The translations under genes were made by a program, and so were the position numbers. Under the pieces are notes generated by a model that saw only the letters and a program-made list of their open reading frames with translations, was not told the DNA's origin and made no database searches. A DNA stretch of 64,000 bases from Dyadobacter sp. LHD-138 (GTDB taxonomy: Bacteria > Bacteroidota > Bacteroidia > Cytophagales > Spirosomataceae): assembly GCF_030929615.1 (NCBI RefSeq), contig NZ_JAVFVU010000008.1, positions 186,001-250,000 of the forward strand, written 5' to 3'. Each line of letters begins with the position of its first letter. Position 1 is the stretch's first letter. This document shows, in pieces, positions 55,158 to 64,000 of this stretch.

Positions 55158-55225
55158 CTATGATTCAAAATTCTATGATTCAAAAATCTATCATTCGATC
55201 ATTCAAAATTCTATCATTTAAAATT
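55158..55225. repeat. Short AT-rich 15-base tandem repeat upstream of pdxJ
   Basis: Copies of CTATGATTCAAAATT begin at 55158, 55173, 55188 and 55211 with point changes and one shortened unit. They end 5 bases before the pdxJ ATG, so they form its leader. Confidence 0.6.
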
Positions 55226-55230
55226 ACACC

Positions 55231-55950
55231 ATGACCCGTCTCAGCGTCAACATTAACAAAATAGCTACACTTCGGAATTCGCGCGGCGGCGACAACCCCA
55301 ATGTTCTAAAAGTGGCCCTGGATTGTGAACGGTTTGGTGCACAAGGTATTACTGTGCATCCACGCCCGGATGAACGCCATATCCGTTATCAGGATGTTTA
55401 CGATTTGAAAGAAGTTGTAACCACAGAGTTTAATATTGAAGGAAACCCTTCGGAAAGAAAATTTATTGATCTGGTACTGGCTACAAAACCTGACCAAGTG
55501 ACGCTGGTGCCCGATGCGCTTGGTGCGATTACCTCCAATGCTGGATGGGATACGATCACCAATAAGTCTCTGTTAACGGATCTGATCCAGGAATTTAAGA
55601 AGGCAGATATACGTGTTTCGGTTTTTGTGGACCCTGATCCGAAAATGGTGGAAGGTGCAAAAATCTGCGGTGCCGACCGTGTTGAATTATATACGGAACC
55701 CTACGCGGCCTATTATTTCGAAAACAGGCAAAAAGCGGTTATTCCGTTTGTCAAAGCAGCCGAAAAAGCGCGGGAAGTTGGATTGGGCCTGAACGCAGGT
55801 CACGACCTGAGCCTTGACAACCTTCATTTCCTGAAACAATGTATTCCCTGGATGGACGAAGTATCCATCGGCCATGCGCTGATTGCGGATGCGCTATATC
55901 TTGGATTGGAGAATACAATCCAGATGTATCTGCGGGAATTGGCTTTGTAG
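55231..55950 (+). CDS. pdxJ: Pyridoxine 5'-phosphate synthase PdxJ
   Basis: A 239-residue TIM-barrel enzyme, normal PdxJ length. It joins 1-deoxy-xylulose 5-phosphate with 3-amino-2-oxopropyl phosphate to pyridoxine phosphate. [38 protein letters not shown] (catalytic His), [16 protein letters not shown] and [18 protein letters not shown] match. The end [19 protein letters not shown] is also typical. Single gene with a strong terminator; other vitamin B6 genes are not in the window. Confidence 0.96.
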   Translation: MTRLSVNINKIATLRNSRGGDNPNVLKVALDCERFGAQGITVHPRPDERHIRYQDVYDLKEVVTTEFNIEGNPSERKFIDLVLATKPDQVTLVPDALGAITSNAGWDTITNKSLLTDLIQEFKKADIRVSVFVDPDPKMVEGAKICGADRVELYTEPYAAYYFENRQKAVIPFVKAAEKAREVGLGLNAGHDLSLDNLHFLKQCIPWMDEVSIGHALIADALYLGLENTIQMYLRELAL

Positions 55951-55971
55951 CGTAAAGTTTCCCGGGCCTCA

Positions 55972-56007
55972 AAGAAGTCAAGTTTTGAAAACTTGACTTC
56001 TTTTTTT
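55972..56007. terminator. Perfect hairpin terminator after pdxJ
   Basis: AAGAAGTCAAGTTTT and AAAACTTGACTTCTT are exact arms around one G, followed by more T. Because it is symmetric it may also serve the convergent SCP2 gene. Confidence 0.9.
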
Positions 56008-56040
56008 CTCCCCACAACCTTCTTTGAATTTCGAAATTCC

Positions 56041-56343
56041 TTATTTCCCGCCAAAAGTTTCGGCAATTTTCATGGCTACACCCATATCGCCGTCAATTTT
56101 CAGCTTGCCCATCATGTAAGCCATCATGGCATTAAGGTCACCATCCAATAGTTTCAGTGCATTTTTTGTAGAAATTTCAAACGTACAATCCGCTTCCAGA
56201 TCTTCATTTGAAACCGTATTTGGCACTATTTTACTATTAATAAAAACATTTCCCTCGTCAGTTTTGAACTTAACTGTCGCATCCAATCCACTATCAGTAC
56301 CCAGCATGCTGGTAACGCGGTCAGTCAGAATTTGAAGACTCAT
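56041..56343 (-). CDS. SCP2 sterol-binding domain protein
   Basis: A 100-residue single-domain SCP2 protein. VKFKTDEGNVFINSKIVP, DCTFEISTKNALKLLDGDLN and MMAYMMGKLKIDGDMGVAMK, ending IAETFGGK, reproduce the SCP2 core where lipid or acyl-CoA is bound. Bacteria lack sterols, so the ligand is likely a fatty acid or acyl-CoA. Alone, cytoplasmic, convergent with pdxJ. The exact physiological ligand is unknown. Confidence 0.88.
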   Translation of the reverse strand: MSLQILTDRVTSMLGTDSGLDATVKFKTDEGNVFINSKIVPNTVSNEDLEADCTFEISTKNALKLLDGDLNAMMAYMMGKLKIDGDMGVAMKIAETFGGK

Positions 56344-56511
56344 ATTTCTTTGGCTTACTGTTTGATGTAAAATTTACTTTATGCTATTAAAATTGTAAAA
56401 GTATGTACGCTAAGAAGAATATTCAAATCGTTTTGGTGTTTTCATCTAAAAGGACAAATTTTACACTCTGTTCTGGCACTTGCCAAAACGTATATTTTTT
56501 TTCAATTGCCA

Positions 56512-56994
56512 ATGAATTCTCCAGTAATACGCCCTAAGGTGCTGACAATACTTTGCATGATTACCTTTTTAAGTTCCATTTCAGGTTTGTGGACACAGTC
56601 CGAACGACTTTGGAACCCCGGTGTGGTAGCCGACCAAACCAAGGAAATATTTGAAGGGTTACGCGAAAAGCTTGAAGAACAACCTTCCACCGCCGACACC
56701 AAAACGGTAGACCGTTTATTTGAATCCGTCATTAAAAGAACGACACCGGAAACAATAAAACACAGCGCGCTGATCATGATTATTTTCGAATCGCTGACCT
56801 TGTATGCCGCCTATTTAATGTGGAACCTCCGGAAACTTGGCTTCTACCTTTATATGAGCGGGATAGCCGTGGCTTTCTTCGGGCCACTCTTCCTAATTGG
56901 AGGCTGGATGGGCATTGTTACGGCCATTGCCGGTATATTTTTCAGTTCGATCATGTGCATTATTTATGCCTTCAATTTGAAGTATTTGCAATAA
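56512..56994 (+). CDS. Hypothetical four-helix membrane protein
   Basis: A 160-residue protein from the ATG at 56512. Helix 1 (VLTILCMITFLSSISGLWTQ) is followed by a soluble stretch of about 60 charged residues (FEGLREKLEEQPSTADTKTV). Three further helices then follow (SALIMIIFESLTLYAAYLMW, LYMSGIAVAFFGPLFLIGGW, TAIAGIFFSSIMCIIYAF). I do not recognise the family; a similar layout is common in small Bacteroidota envelope proteins. It is upstream of the foldase gene with a 122-base gap that holds a candidate promoter, so it is likely separate. Confidence 0.72.
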   Translation: MNSPVIRPKVLTILCMITFLSSISGLWTQSERLWNPGVVADQTKEIFEGLREKLEEQPSTADTKTVDRLFESVIKRTTPETIKHSALIMIIFESLTLYAAYLMWNLRKLGFYLYMSGIAVAFFGPLFLIGGWMGIVTAIAGIFFSSIMCIIYAFNLKYLQ

Positions 56995-57063
56995 AATAGT
57001 GCGATTGTGACAAAAAATTCAGTGATTCGTTTGTAAATATCAATTGTCAATTATAAATCCCCC

Positions 57064-57094
57064 TTGCATTCCACGCAGAAAAGATTTTATTTTG
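57064..57094 (+). promoter_or_regulatory. Candidate promoter of the foldase gene
   Basis: TTG at 57064-57066 is followed after 21 bases by TATTTTG at 57088-57094, one base short of the TAnnTTTG consensus. A start of transcription near 57101 would leave a leader of about 15 bases. Confidence 0.4.
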
Positions 57095-57116
57095 CGGGTA
57101 TAATTCAAAAATAGAA

Positions 57117-59234
57117 ATGGCTTTAATTAACAAAATCAGAGAGAAATCCGGAGTTGCTGTCACAGTAATTGCAATCAGTTTGATCTTATTTATGGTGGGA
57201 GGTGACCTTTTGGGACCTAACTCCTTTTTAGGGGGGAACAGCAACCAGGTGGTTGGAGAGATTGCTGGTAAAGAAATCAATATCAAGGACTTTCAGAGTC
57301 GGGTAGATGGATTTCGTCAGAATTATGAGGCTCAGTCAGGCCGTAGTTTGAATGAAAATGAACTTGCGTCGTTACGCGATCAGGCATGGAACCAGTTCAT
57401 CGTTGACATTGCTTACAAAAAGCAATTCGACAAACTTGGGCTTTCCGTTACTGACGAGGAATTGGTTGACATGGTGCAGGGAAACCACATCAGTCCATCT
57501 ATTCTTCAGGCTTTTTCTGATCCTACATCAGGCCGTTTTGACAAAAACGCAGTGATCAACTATCTGAAAAACTTAAAGACATTACCTGTTGAGCAACAAA
57601 AATCATGGGCTAATTTCGAAACAAGTCTTCGTGAAGAGCGCATTCGCAGCAAATACGAAAACCTTTTGAAATTGTCTACTTATATTCCAAAAGCGCAGGC
57701 TGAAAAAGAATATGTGGCTCAAAACACAAAAGCAACAACACGTTATTTATATGTTCCTTACTTTTCTGTTGTAGACACGACAATTAAAGTAACGGATTCT
57801 CAGTTGGAAAGCTATTTGAGCGCACACCGCTCAGAGTACAAAGGAACGGATACACGTTCAATTGAATATGTAAGTTTCCCTGTTCAGCCTGCAAAGGACG
57901 ACAGTACTGCGCTTTACAATGAAATTAAAGAATTGGCCCGCGGTCTTGCAACGGCTCAAAACGATTCTTCTTACGCAAAAATGAATTCAGATATTCCTTT
58001 GCCAATGAATATGTCACTGGCCAACATGTCTGACCAATTGAAAGAAGCCGTTAAGACATTCGTTCCAGGTGGTGTTTACGGACCATACCGCGAAGGAAAT
58101 ACGTACTTCATCTACAAATATGATGGTACACGCACCGACACTGTTTCTTCTGCCAAAGCAAGCCACATTTTGATCAGAGCAGAAAACCAGTCAGATTCGG
58201 CGAAGGCTGCGGCACGTGTTCGTGCAGAAGGCATCCTTTCTCAGATCCGTGCAGGAGCTAACTTTGAAGCTTTGGCTGCTACATCCAGTGCAGATCCGGG
58301 TTCAGCGCAACGTGGAGGTGATTTGGGATATTTCCAAAACAACGGCGCGATGGTTAAACCATTTGAAGAAGCTGTATTCTCTGCAAGTGCTACGGGACTT
58401 ATCCCAAGATTGATAGAAAGCCAGTTTGGTTTTCACATCATCAAAGTAACGGCAACTAAAAACAACACGCTTTACCGCATCGCTGCGATTGGAAAAACGA
58501 TAGCGCCAAGCCAGGCAACACGTGACGAAGCTTACCGCAAAGCTGATGAATTTGCAAATTCTGTAAAAACGAAAGAACAGTTTAACGAAGCAGTTAAAAA
58601 GGATAAGGCACTGGTTGTTGCAACGGCTAACCGTATCCCTGAAAGCGCTACCAATGTCAACGCCATTCAAAATGGCCGCGAAATTGTTCGCTGGGCATTT
58701 AAAGATGATTCTAAAATCGGCGGTGTTTCTCAGGTTTTCGAAACTGAAGAACAATATATTGTAGCCGTTCTTACTGGAAAATCTGATCAGGATAATGTTA
58801 AAGTGGATGATTTCCGTGACGAGTTGACAACGAAGGTTCGCAACGAATTGAAAGCGGAGCAGATCACTGCGAAACTTAAAGGTGCAACAGGAGACCTTGA
58901 AAGCACTGCTAAAAAATACGGTGCAGGTGCTTTGATCGAAACTGCTAACGATATTTCTTTGGCAACAGGTTTCTTAACAAGCGCAGGTTTTGATCCGATC
59001 GCACTTGGAAAAGTATTCGGTTTGAAGGCTGGTCAGAAAACAGGTGTATTCACGGGTGAAAACGGTGTATTCATCATGGAACTGATCAACAAAACGGATG
59101 CGCCTAAAATTGCGGATTTCACACAGAACAAAACACAGCTTACCCAATCTTTGGAAAGCCGTTCGTCATATCTGGTAAACGAAGCAATTCGTGAAAATGC
59201 CAAAATTTCTGACCGTCGCGCTAAATTCTTCTGA
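57117..59234 (+). CDS. PpiD/SurA-type peptidyl-prolyl isomerase
   Basis: A 705-residue periplasmic foldase anchored by one N-terminal helix ([20 protein letters not shown]), as in PpiD. A SurA_N-like chaperone domain follows ([20 protein letters not shown]). Then comes a parvulin (PPIC) domain near residues 345-445: [35 protein letters not shown] and [12 protein letters not shown]. The remaining 250 residues are a second chaperone-like helical half. It helps fold outer-membrane and secreted proteins, relevant to the many SusC/TonB barrels here. Slightly longer than E. coli PpiD. Confidence 0.9.
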   Translation: MALINKIREKSGVAVTVIAISLILFMVGGDLLGPNSFLGGNSNQVVGEIAGKEINIKDFQSRVDGFRQNYEAQSGRSLNENELASLRDQAWNQFIVDIAYKKQFDKLGLSVTDEELVDMVQGNHISPSILQAFSDPTSGRFDKNAVINYLKNLKTLPVEQQKSWANFETSLREERIRSKYENLLKLSTYIPKAQAEKEYVAQNTKATTRYLYVPYFSVVDTTIKVTDSQLESYLSAHRSEYKGTDTRSIEYVSFPVQPAKDDSTALYNEIKELARGLATAQNDSSYAKMNSDIPLPMNMSLANMSDQLKEAVKTFVPGGVYGPYREGNTYFIYKYDGTRTDTVSSAKASHILIRAENQSDSAKAAARVRAEGILSQIRAGANFEALAATSSADPGSAQRGGDLGYFQNNGAMVKPFEEAVFSASATGLIPRLIESQFGFHIIKVTATKNNTLYRIAAIGKTIAPSQATRDEAYRKADEFANSVKTKEQFNEAVKKDKALVVATANRIPESATNVNAIQNGREIVRWAFKDDSKIGGVSQVFETEEQYIVAVLTGKSDQDNVKVDDFRDELTTKVRNELKAEQITAKLKGATGDLESTAKKYGAGALIETANDISLATGFLTSAGFDPIALGKVFGLKAGQKTGVFTGENGVFIMELINKTDAPKIADFTQNKTQLTQSLESRSSYLVNEAIRENAKISDRRAKFF

Positions 59235-59260
59235 TAAGAAAAGCTGGTCAAAACACTTTT

Positions 59261-59297
59261 AAAGGGGGGCGAATTAGTTTTCGCTCCCCTTTTTTTT
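59261..59297 (+). terminator. Intrinsic terminator after the foldase gene
   Basis: AAAGGGGGGCGAA pairs with TTCGCTCCCCTTT with one G-U around a short loop and is followed by more T. Confidence 0.85.
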
Positions 59298-59479
59298 ATG
59301 CATATTCTATTTTTTCAAAAAAAAATGATAGTATTGCAGTAAAAATTGTCAATAGTACACTTAATAAAGAAGAAGGTTGCAAAAAGTATGAGACAGACTA
59401 TAAAAGCTTTACCCTTTGTACGCTGCTACACCATTTGCCCAAACCTTATTATTCAAAAAAACCATTAACAAAAACCACA

Positions 59480-60808
59480 ATGAGCATACTACTTGGAGAA
59501 GAGGAGTATTTTAAAGGAATCGGGAAAATCGCATACGAAGGGCCTGAATCAACAAATCCGTTGGCATATCGCTGGTATGATGAAAATCGTATCATTGCCG
59601 GAAAAAGCATGAAAGAACACCTTCGTTTTGCAGTGGCTTACTGGCACAGCTTCTGTGGAAATGGCGGTGATCCTTTCGGAGGACAGACATTATTTTACCC
59701 ATGGGATAAAAAAGCAGATGCTCTTGACCGCGCAAAAGACAAAGCCGATGCTGCATTTGAATTGATTACAAAACTTGGATTGCCTTATTACTGTTTTCAT
59801 GATGTGGACGTTGTGGATTATACCGACGACGTACGCAGCAACGAAAAACGCCTTCAGACTTTGACACAATATCTTGCGCAAAAGCAAAAAGATTCAGGTG
59901 TTAAATTACTTTGGGGAACAGCCAATTTGTTCAGTCACCACCGTTACATGAATGGTGCTTCAACCAACCCTGATTTTGATGTAGTTTCGCACGCGGCGGC
60001 GCAGATCAAAATTGCTCTGGATGCGACGATCGCTTTGGGCGGAGAAAATTATGTATTCTGGGGAGGTCGTGAAGGTTATATGACACTGTTGAATACGGAT
60101 ATGAAACGTGAGCAGGAGCACTTTGCACAGATCCTTAAAATGTCTGTGGCTTATGCGCGCGCCAATGGTTTCAAAGGTAAATTCTTCATCGAACCAAAAC
60201 CTTGCGAACCGACGAAACATCAGTATGACTACGATGCAGCAACGGTCATTGGTTTCCTTCGTCAGCACGATCTGCTTGCAGATTTCTCGCTGAATCTTGA
60301 AGTAAACCACGCTACACTGGCAGGCCACACATTCGAACACGAATTGCAGGTTGCAGCCGATGCCGGTATTTTGGGTTCTATCGATGCCAACCGCGGAGAT
60401 TACCAAAACGGATGGGATACGGACCAGTTCCCGAATGATATCGCTGAGTGGACAAAAGCACTGCTTGTGATTTTGCAATCAGGCGGTTTACAAGGTGGTG
60501 GTATCAACTTTGATGCAAAACGTCGCCGTAACTCTACTGACGCAGCAGACGTTTTCCATGCACACATCGGCGGTATCGACGTAGTGGCAAGAGCGCTTGT
60601 GATTGCGGATAAGATCATCCAAAACGGAGAATACGATAAAATCCGTACAGACCGTTATGCAAGTTTTGATTCTGGCAAAGGTGCTGAATTCGAAACCGGT
60701 AAACTTAGCCTTACAGATCTTTTCGAACTGGCTGCTGCCAAAGGTGAACCCGCTACCATTTCAGGCAGACAGGAATATCTTGAAAATCTGATCAACCGTT
60801 TTATCTAG
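59480..60808 (+). CDS. xylA: Xylose isomerase
   Basis: A 442-residue class II xylose isomerase from the ATG at 59480 ([20 protein letters not shown]); the open frame upstream of it is not part of the family. Metal and substrate motifs: [28 protein letters not shown] (catalytic His), [32 protein letters not shown] (metal Glu, Lys), [17 protein letters not shown] (Glu/His) and [20 protein letters not shown] (Asp). It converts D-xylose to D-xylulose, and D-glucose to D-fructose less well. No xylulokinase or xylose transporter is adjacent. It is single-gene, closed by a strong hairpin. Confidence 0.97.
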   Translation: MSILLGEEEYFKGIGKIAYEGPESTNPLAYRWYDENRIIAGKSMKEHLRFAVAYWHSFCGNGGDPFGGQTLFYPWDKKADALDRAKDKADAAFELITKLGLPYYCFHDVDVVDYTDDVRSNEKRLQTLTQYLAQKQKDSGVKLLWGTANLFSHHRYMNGASTNPDFDVVSHAAAQIKIALDATIALGGENYVFWGGREGYMTLLNTDMKREQEHFAQILKMSVAYARANGFKGKFFIEPKPCEPTKHQYDYDAATVIGFLRQHDLLADFSLNLEVNHATLAGHTFEHELQVAADAGILGSIDANRGDYQNGWDTDQFPNDIAEWTKALLVILQSGGLQGGGINFDAKRRRNSTDAADVFHAHIGGIDVVARALVIADKIIQNGEYDKIRTDRYASFDSGKGAEFETGKLSLTDLFELAAAKGEPATISGRQEYLENLINRFI

Positions 60809-60833
60809 GTATCAGTCCGGATAAATTTTTATA

Positions 60834-60881
60834 ATAAACATCGAAAGCCTTTGATTCACTTCAAGGGCTTTCGATGTTTAT
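60834..60881 (+). terminator. Intrinsic terminator after xylA
   Basis: ATAAACATCGAAAGCC and GGCTTTCGATGTTTAT form a 16-bp perfect stem around a loop of about 16 bases, 25 bases after the xylA stop. Confidence 0.85.
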
Positions 60882-61796
60882 AGCCTAACTGTTAAGGTTT
60901 TTCAGACTTGCCACCACCGTCAGCAATTAATTATTTACCGTTAAATAAGTTTATTTTCTTTTTATATAAGTTTTTCTATAAAAAATAAAATAATATAGTT
61001 AATTGCACCAAATAGTAACCTGATATTAACATATCAGGTTACGTGACACCCCAACCGAGTTATTTAACCAAACCATTTGCCTATGCATTAACGTCTTCTG
61101 TCTACTTCCACCCATACAATGTTTGTAGTCTTTAATGATTGCAATACCACGACGCCCCTTCGTCAGCTCCTTTGTGACTCAACGCCCATCATAACGATTC
61201 CGGCCTGTTATCTTCTGATAATCTGGTCAAACTTCAACGCTATCGGGAACATAATTTCATGTCAGTTCTGATACTGGCAGGTTTTCATTTTACTACTCAA
61301 CGGGTTAATAATCTTTCGGTCTTGATTGCCGCATTTCCATGTGGTGATCAGGCAGCACGGTTTTGCTGGTTTCACTGGAAAGAAAGAGGCTGATTTCAGC
61401 TTCTCTGATGAATTTGTTTCAACCCATTTGTTCTCGATATGGTAAATTTCCCGCCTAAGACCTTTTTATCCGGTGATTCGGTACTGCACGCACCCCATGC
61501 CCCTGTTTCACACTTAATACCGAATCAACCAAACCGGATGAATGCCGTAGTGCTATCTCCATTTCATCTGTATCCATTGCAGAAACCCATTCTGTGCTGC
61601 GCGCCGACGTAGCCCTGCCAACAACATATTGACCGCATGATTGTCAAAACAGAAAATTAATTCCTGTTTATGATCTTTTGCATCTATACCCACCAAAAAA
61701 CGCGCTGTTTTTTGGTAAGTGGTTCGTTGTGCCCATTCAAAACCGTAAATGTAATCACCACGTACTCATTTCTCCCAACCTAATGGTATCACTTTT
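60882..61796. other. About 0.9 kb without a convincing gene
   Basis: No frame on either strand gives a credible full-length protein. On the minus strand 61553-61756 is open for about 65 codons and reads protein-like (RFLVGIDAKDHKQELIFCFD), but lacks a start and is bounded by stops, so it may be a decayed gene fragment. On the plus strand frames are broken repeatedly. The promoter for the secreted gene at 61797 should lie within this region, but I cannot place it. Confidence 0.55.
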
Positions 61797-64000
61797 ATGA
61801 AACAAATACGACCCCACCTGTTATTTCTGGCCGTTGTCATGTTTTCTATTAAAACAGCGACGGCCCAAAAAATCATCTACGTTAACGATAATTCCAACGC
61901 AAACAGTGTTTTTACGACCGCCATCGGTAGTGATGCAAACTCGGGCGCTAGTCCGTCCAGTCCTTTTGCAACACTGACGAAAGCCATGCAGGAAGCATCC
62001 TCGGGAGACCGGATTTTGCTGGATGCCGGAACTTACCTGGCCACCTCGATTACCGTGAAAAGCGGAGTGAAAATTATCGGAACACCTTCGGATAACACGG
62101 TCATCACCGCGCAGACTGCCGCAATTTCCTTACAATCCAATACCGAACTCTGGAACCTGAAAATTCAGCGGGTTCTGCCATTAGGATCGGGTTATCCGAG
62201 TATATCCGTTGCCACGGGTCCCGGGGCAACCAATGTACTGATCGAAAACTGTTTATTCTTCAAAAACCGGACAGCCATTTATCTGGAACCCGGTTCAACG
62301 GATATTGTACTGAAACGAAACCGCTTCGACGATAACCGGACGGGTATCATTTTCCCAGGCTCCGCCTCAGCAACTCCCCTGTCGAAAATTTATCTGATCG
62401 ACAATGACCTGGTCAACAACCGATCGTACGGACTTATTTTGACGACCAACGCCTTGTCGCCCGTGGAAGTGTATTTATCCGGAAACAATATCACCGGCAA
62501 CCTAGCGGGTGGGGTAGAAAACGACAATACAAATTCCGGAACAAAGATAATCCTTCGCAACAACTGGTTTGGCACGGCCGTTCCCACTATTTTCAACGGT
62601 ATTACCAATGACGGTTTTAATGTTCCCGATCACGACACAAATCCGGGGAGCGCGGTATTGACCAACAACAACTCCGTTCCGGGAGCAACCTACCCTAACC
62701 AGATCTCAGGAACCAACACAGGCGCCATTCAGACAGGCTTTGTTTATGCATCCAACGCAAACACCAGACCGGCGACCGTTAATTTTGCAAGTTCCAATAA
62801 CACAAACATCACTGGTCATAGCACCTTTAATTATTTCCCGTCCATCCAGGATGCCATCAGCGCTTCCAACACGGACGCAACCATTACACTTCCCAATGGC
62901 GTGTATAGCGACAATGTGGTTTTGAATAAAAAACTGACCGTTAAAGGAAACTCCCGTAACCTGACGGTTATCAGAGGAACCTATGATTTCGGAATCCAAA
63001 GCGCCGTCGTTGCCATCAACACCGCGGAAGCAAAAATGGAAAACCTGACCGTCACACGGGATTACGGAAACTCGGTGGATGTGTGGCAGGCAGGACTGCG
63101 TGACTCAGGTATCAGTGTTAACGCCGCCAATGTCAGCCTGAACGATATCACCGTTCAAAATCAACGCAGTGCGATCTATGTTTATAACCAGCAGGGTTTT
63201 AAACTAACCAACAGTGTTATAGAGAAAAACCGCACCGGTCTTTCCCTAGGTGTTGATATCAGCAACGGTGTAATCACCAACAACATCATCCGCGATAACC
63301 TGACCCACGGGATTATCTTTAACCACACATTTGGAACCGGGATTACAGCGAACAATCTGAAAGTAAAAAATAACAGTTTCAGTGGTAACTGGTATACGGA
63401 TATTTATGCCCACGGTTCGGGGGCGACAAGTATTTACACCAATGCCGACCTGACCTGTAACACCTTTGGCAGCAACGCAGCAGCAACCAATGCTGACCCG
63501 GCAGGAGCAAACGAGCCAGGCTATCTCGCCCAGGTACCCGTTCAATTCGGTGGTACGCCTCCCACATTTTTCGCTTCTTTTGCTGGGGATAAAATTGCCG
63601 ACCTAACCACGGCACCATGGCTTGTCAATATTCCGGTACCGGCCCCGACGGCTATAAGTTTTATTCCAACATCGGGTACGTTAAACATCTCTCCGGTTTC
63701 GGGTACGTTATCCGCAGCCAATAACGATTACCGTATTCTTGCCAACGCCATTGGTTGTGTCATGGAAAATCAGACAATCAGCTTAGCCGGTACGTTCAAC
63801 TGGACGACCTCAGAAGCACAGGCAGAATGGGCCAAAGGTACTAATGCCAAAGCAGCTGACGGTGTAGGGACAACAACCGGTTCCGGTGATAATTATTCGA
63901 TCACGCCTCCGCCTGCCGTTAATGGTGTCACAATTACATCATCGGGATCCGCCACGATTCAGGGACCTAACGATTTGGCTGGTACTTCACTCGAAACCTT
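61797..64000 (+). CDS. Secreted parallel beta-helix protein (C-terminal part beyond window)
   Basis: From the ATG at 61797 the frame stays open for at least 734 codons to the window end. A signal peptide (MKQIRPHLLFLAVVMFSIKT, cleaved after ATAQ) leads into two right-handed parallel beta-helix sections. Each begins with the DUF1565/PbH1-style entry: SPSSPFATLTKAMQEASSGD then GVKIIGTPSDN, and FPSIQDAISASNTDATITLP then KLTVKGNSRNLTVI. Asn/Gly/Thr-rich rungs such as NNLKVKNNSFSGNW follow. Such proteins are polysaccharide lyases, adhesins or large surface proteins sorted by type IX secretion; a C-terminal sorting signal would lie outside the window. No catalytic motif is visible. Confidence 0.88.
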   Translation, partial: MKQIRPHLLFLAVVMFSIKTATAQKIIYVNDNSNANSVFTTAIGSDANSGASPSSPFATLTKAMQEASSGDRILLDAGTYLATSITVKSGVKIIGTPSDNTVITAQTAAISLQSNTELWNLKIQRVLPLGSGYPSISVATGPGATNVLIENCLFFKNRTAIYLEPGSTDIVLKRNRFDDNRTGIIFPGSASATPLSKIYLIDNDLVNNRSYGLILTTNALSPVEVYLSGNNITGNLAGGVENDNTNSGTKIILRNNWFGTAVPTIFNGITNDGFNVPDHDTNPGSAVLTNNNSVPGATYPNQISGTNTGAIQTGFVYASNANTRPATVNFASSNNTNITGHSTFNYFPSIQDAISASNTDATITLPNGVYSDNVVLNKKLTVKGNSRNLTVIRGTYDFGIQSAVVAINTAEAKMENLTVTRDYGNSVDVWQAGLRDSGISVNAANVSLNDITVQNQRSAIYVYNQQGFKLTNSVIEKNRTGLSLGVDISNGVITNNIIRDNLTHGIIFNHTFGTGITANNLKVKNNSFSGNWYTDIYAHGSGATSIYTNADLTCNTFGSNAAATNADPAGANEPGYLAQVPVQFGGTPPTFFASFAGDKIADLTTAPWLVNIPVPAPTAISFIPTSGTLNISPVSGTLSAANNDYRILANAIGCVMENQTISLAGTFNWTTSEAQAEWAKGTNAKAADGVGTTTGSGDNYSITPPPAVNGVTITSSGSATIQGPNDLAGTSLET

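Noticed and set aside
59960..60478. 172-codon frame antisense to xylA
   Set aside because: xylA is certain on the plus strand; the antisense frame has no domain or plausible start.

Overview
The window looks like the chromosome of a free-living Bacteroidota bacterium, most likely order Cytophagales and close to Dyadobacter/Spirosomaceae. The genus is an inference from gene content and protein style. Support comes from a SusC/SusD pair, a TonB-receptor/DUF4249 pair, a GH92 mannosidase, an ASPIC/FG-GAP lipoprotein, T-A-n-n-T-T-T-G type promoter elements, weak Shine-Dalgarno signals, and Tat-type N-termini on oxidoreductases. I see no tRNA, rRNA, CRISPR array, intact insertion sequence or prophage. 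The overall character is ordinary core plus carbohydrate-related chromosome.

Layout. 1-560 is the N-terminal part of an ABC exporter cut by the left edge. 765-8192 is a co-directional block: a DUF4126 membrane protein, an AraC regulator, then a strong promoter and a five-gene cytoplasmic catabolic set (GH88-like hydrolase, TIM-barrel isomerase, Gfo/Idh/MocA dehydrogenase, SDR, MFS transporter). Its probable role is uptake and breakdown of an unsaturated uronide-like sugar. 8442-9457 carries two tandem secreted paralogues, each with its own terminator. 9657-12231 is a tight four-gene operon built around an M6-type metalloprotease without a signal peptide. The protease's C-terminal domain recurs as a separate 72-residue protein in the next gene. 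This is the best candidate for an undescribed system.

12319-27821 is mixed housekeeping and accessory content: a VOC ring-cleaving dioxygenase behind a 36-bp perfect palindrome, a Tat-exported Gfo/Idh oxidoreductase, DUF3050, RlmF, an SMP-30 lactonase-like protein, an M3 peptidase, a TonB receptor with DUF4249 lipoprotein, TetR, DUF2809, threonine aldolase and a methyltransferase. 27927-35720 holds an S9 peptidase, a 14-bp-based tandem array, an FAD oxidoreductase, GH92, an MBL-fold hydrolase and a patatin.

35736-47749 is an uptake/oxidation locus. A minus-strand susC-susD-FG-GAP/ASPIC-haloperoxidase set is faced by a divergent second vanadium-haloperoxidase-like gene. 48050-60808 is largely core metabolism and RNA/protein maintenance: nadB, nadA, PiT phosphate transporter, rlmN, CvpA, YqeY, pdxJ, SCP2, a PpiD/SurA-type foldase and xylA. 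After about 0.9 kb with no convincing gene, a secreted parallel beta-helix protein starts at 61797 and runs off the right edge.

Three palindromic intergenic elements (16521-16698, 30183-30228, 47851-47995) look like REP/BIME-type repeats. Intrinsic terminators mark most transcription-unit ends. All functions rest on reading motifs and family resemblance by eye; no database search was run.
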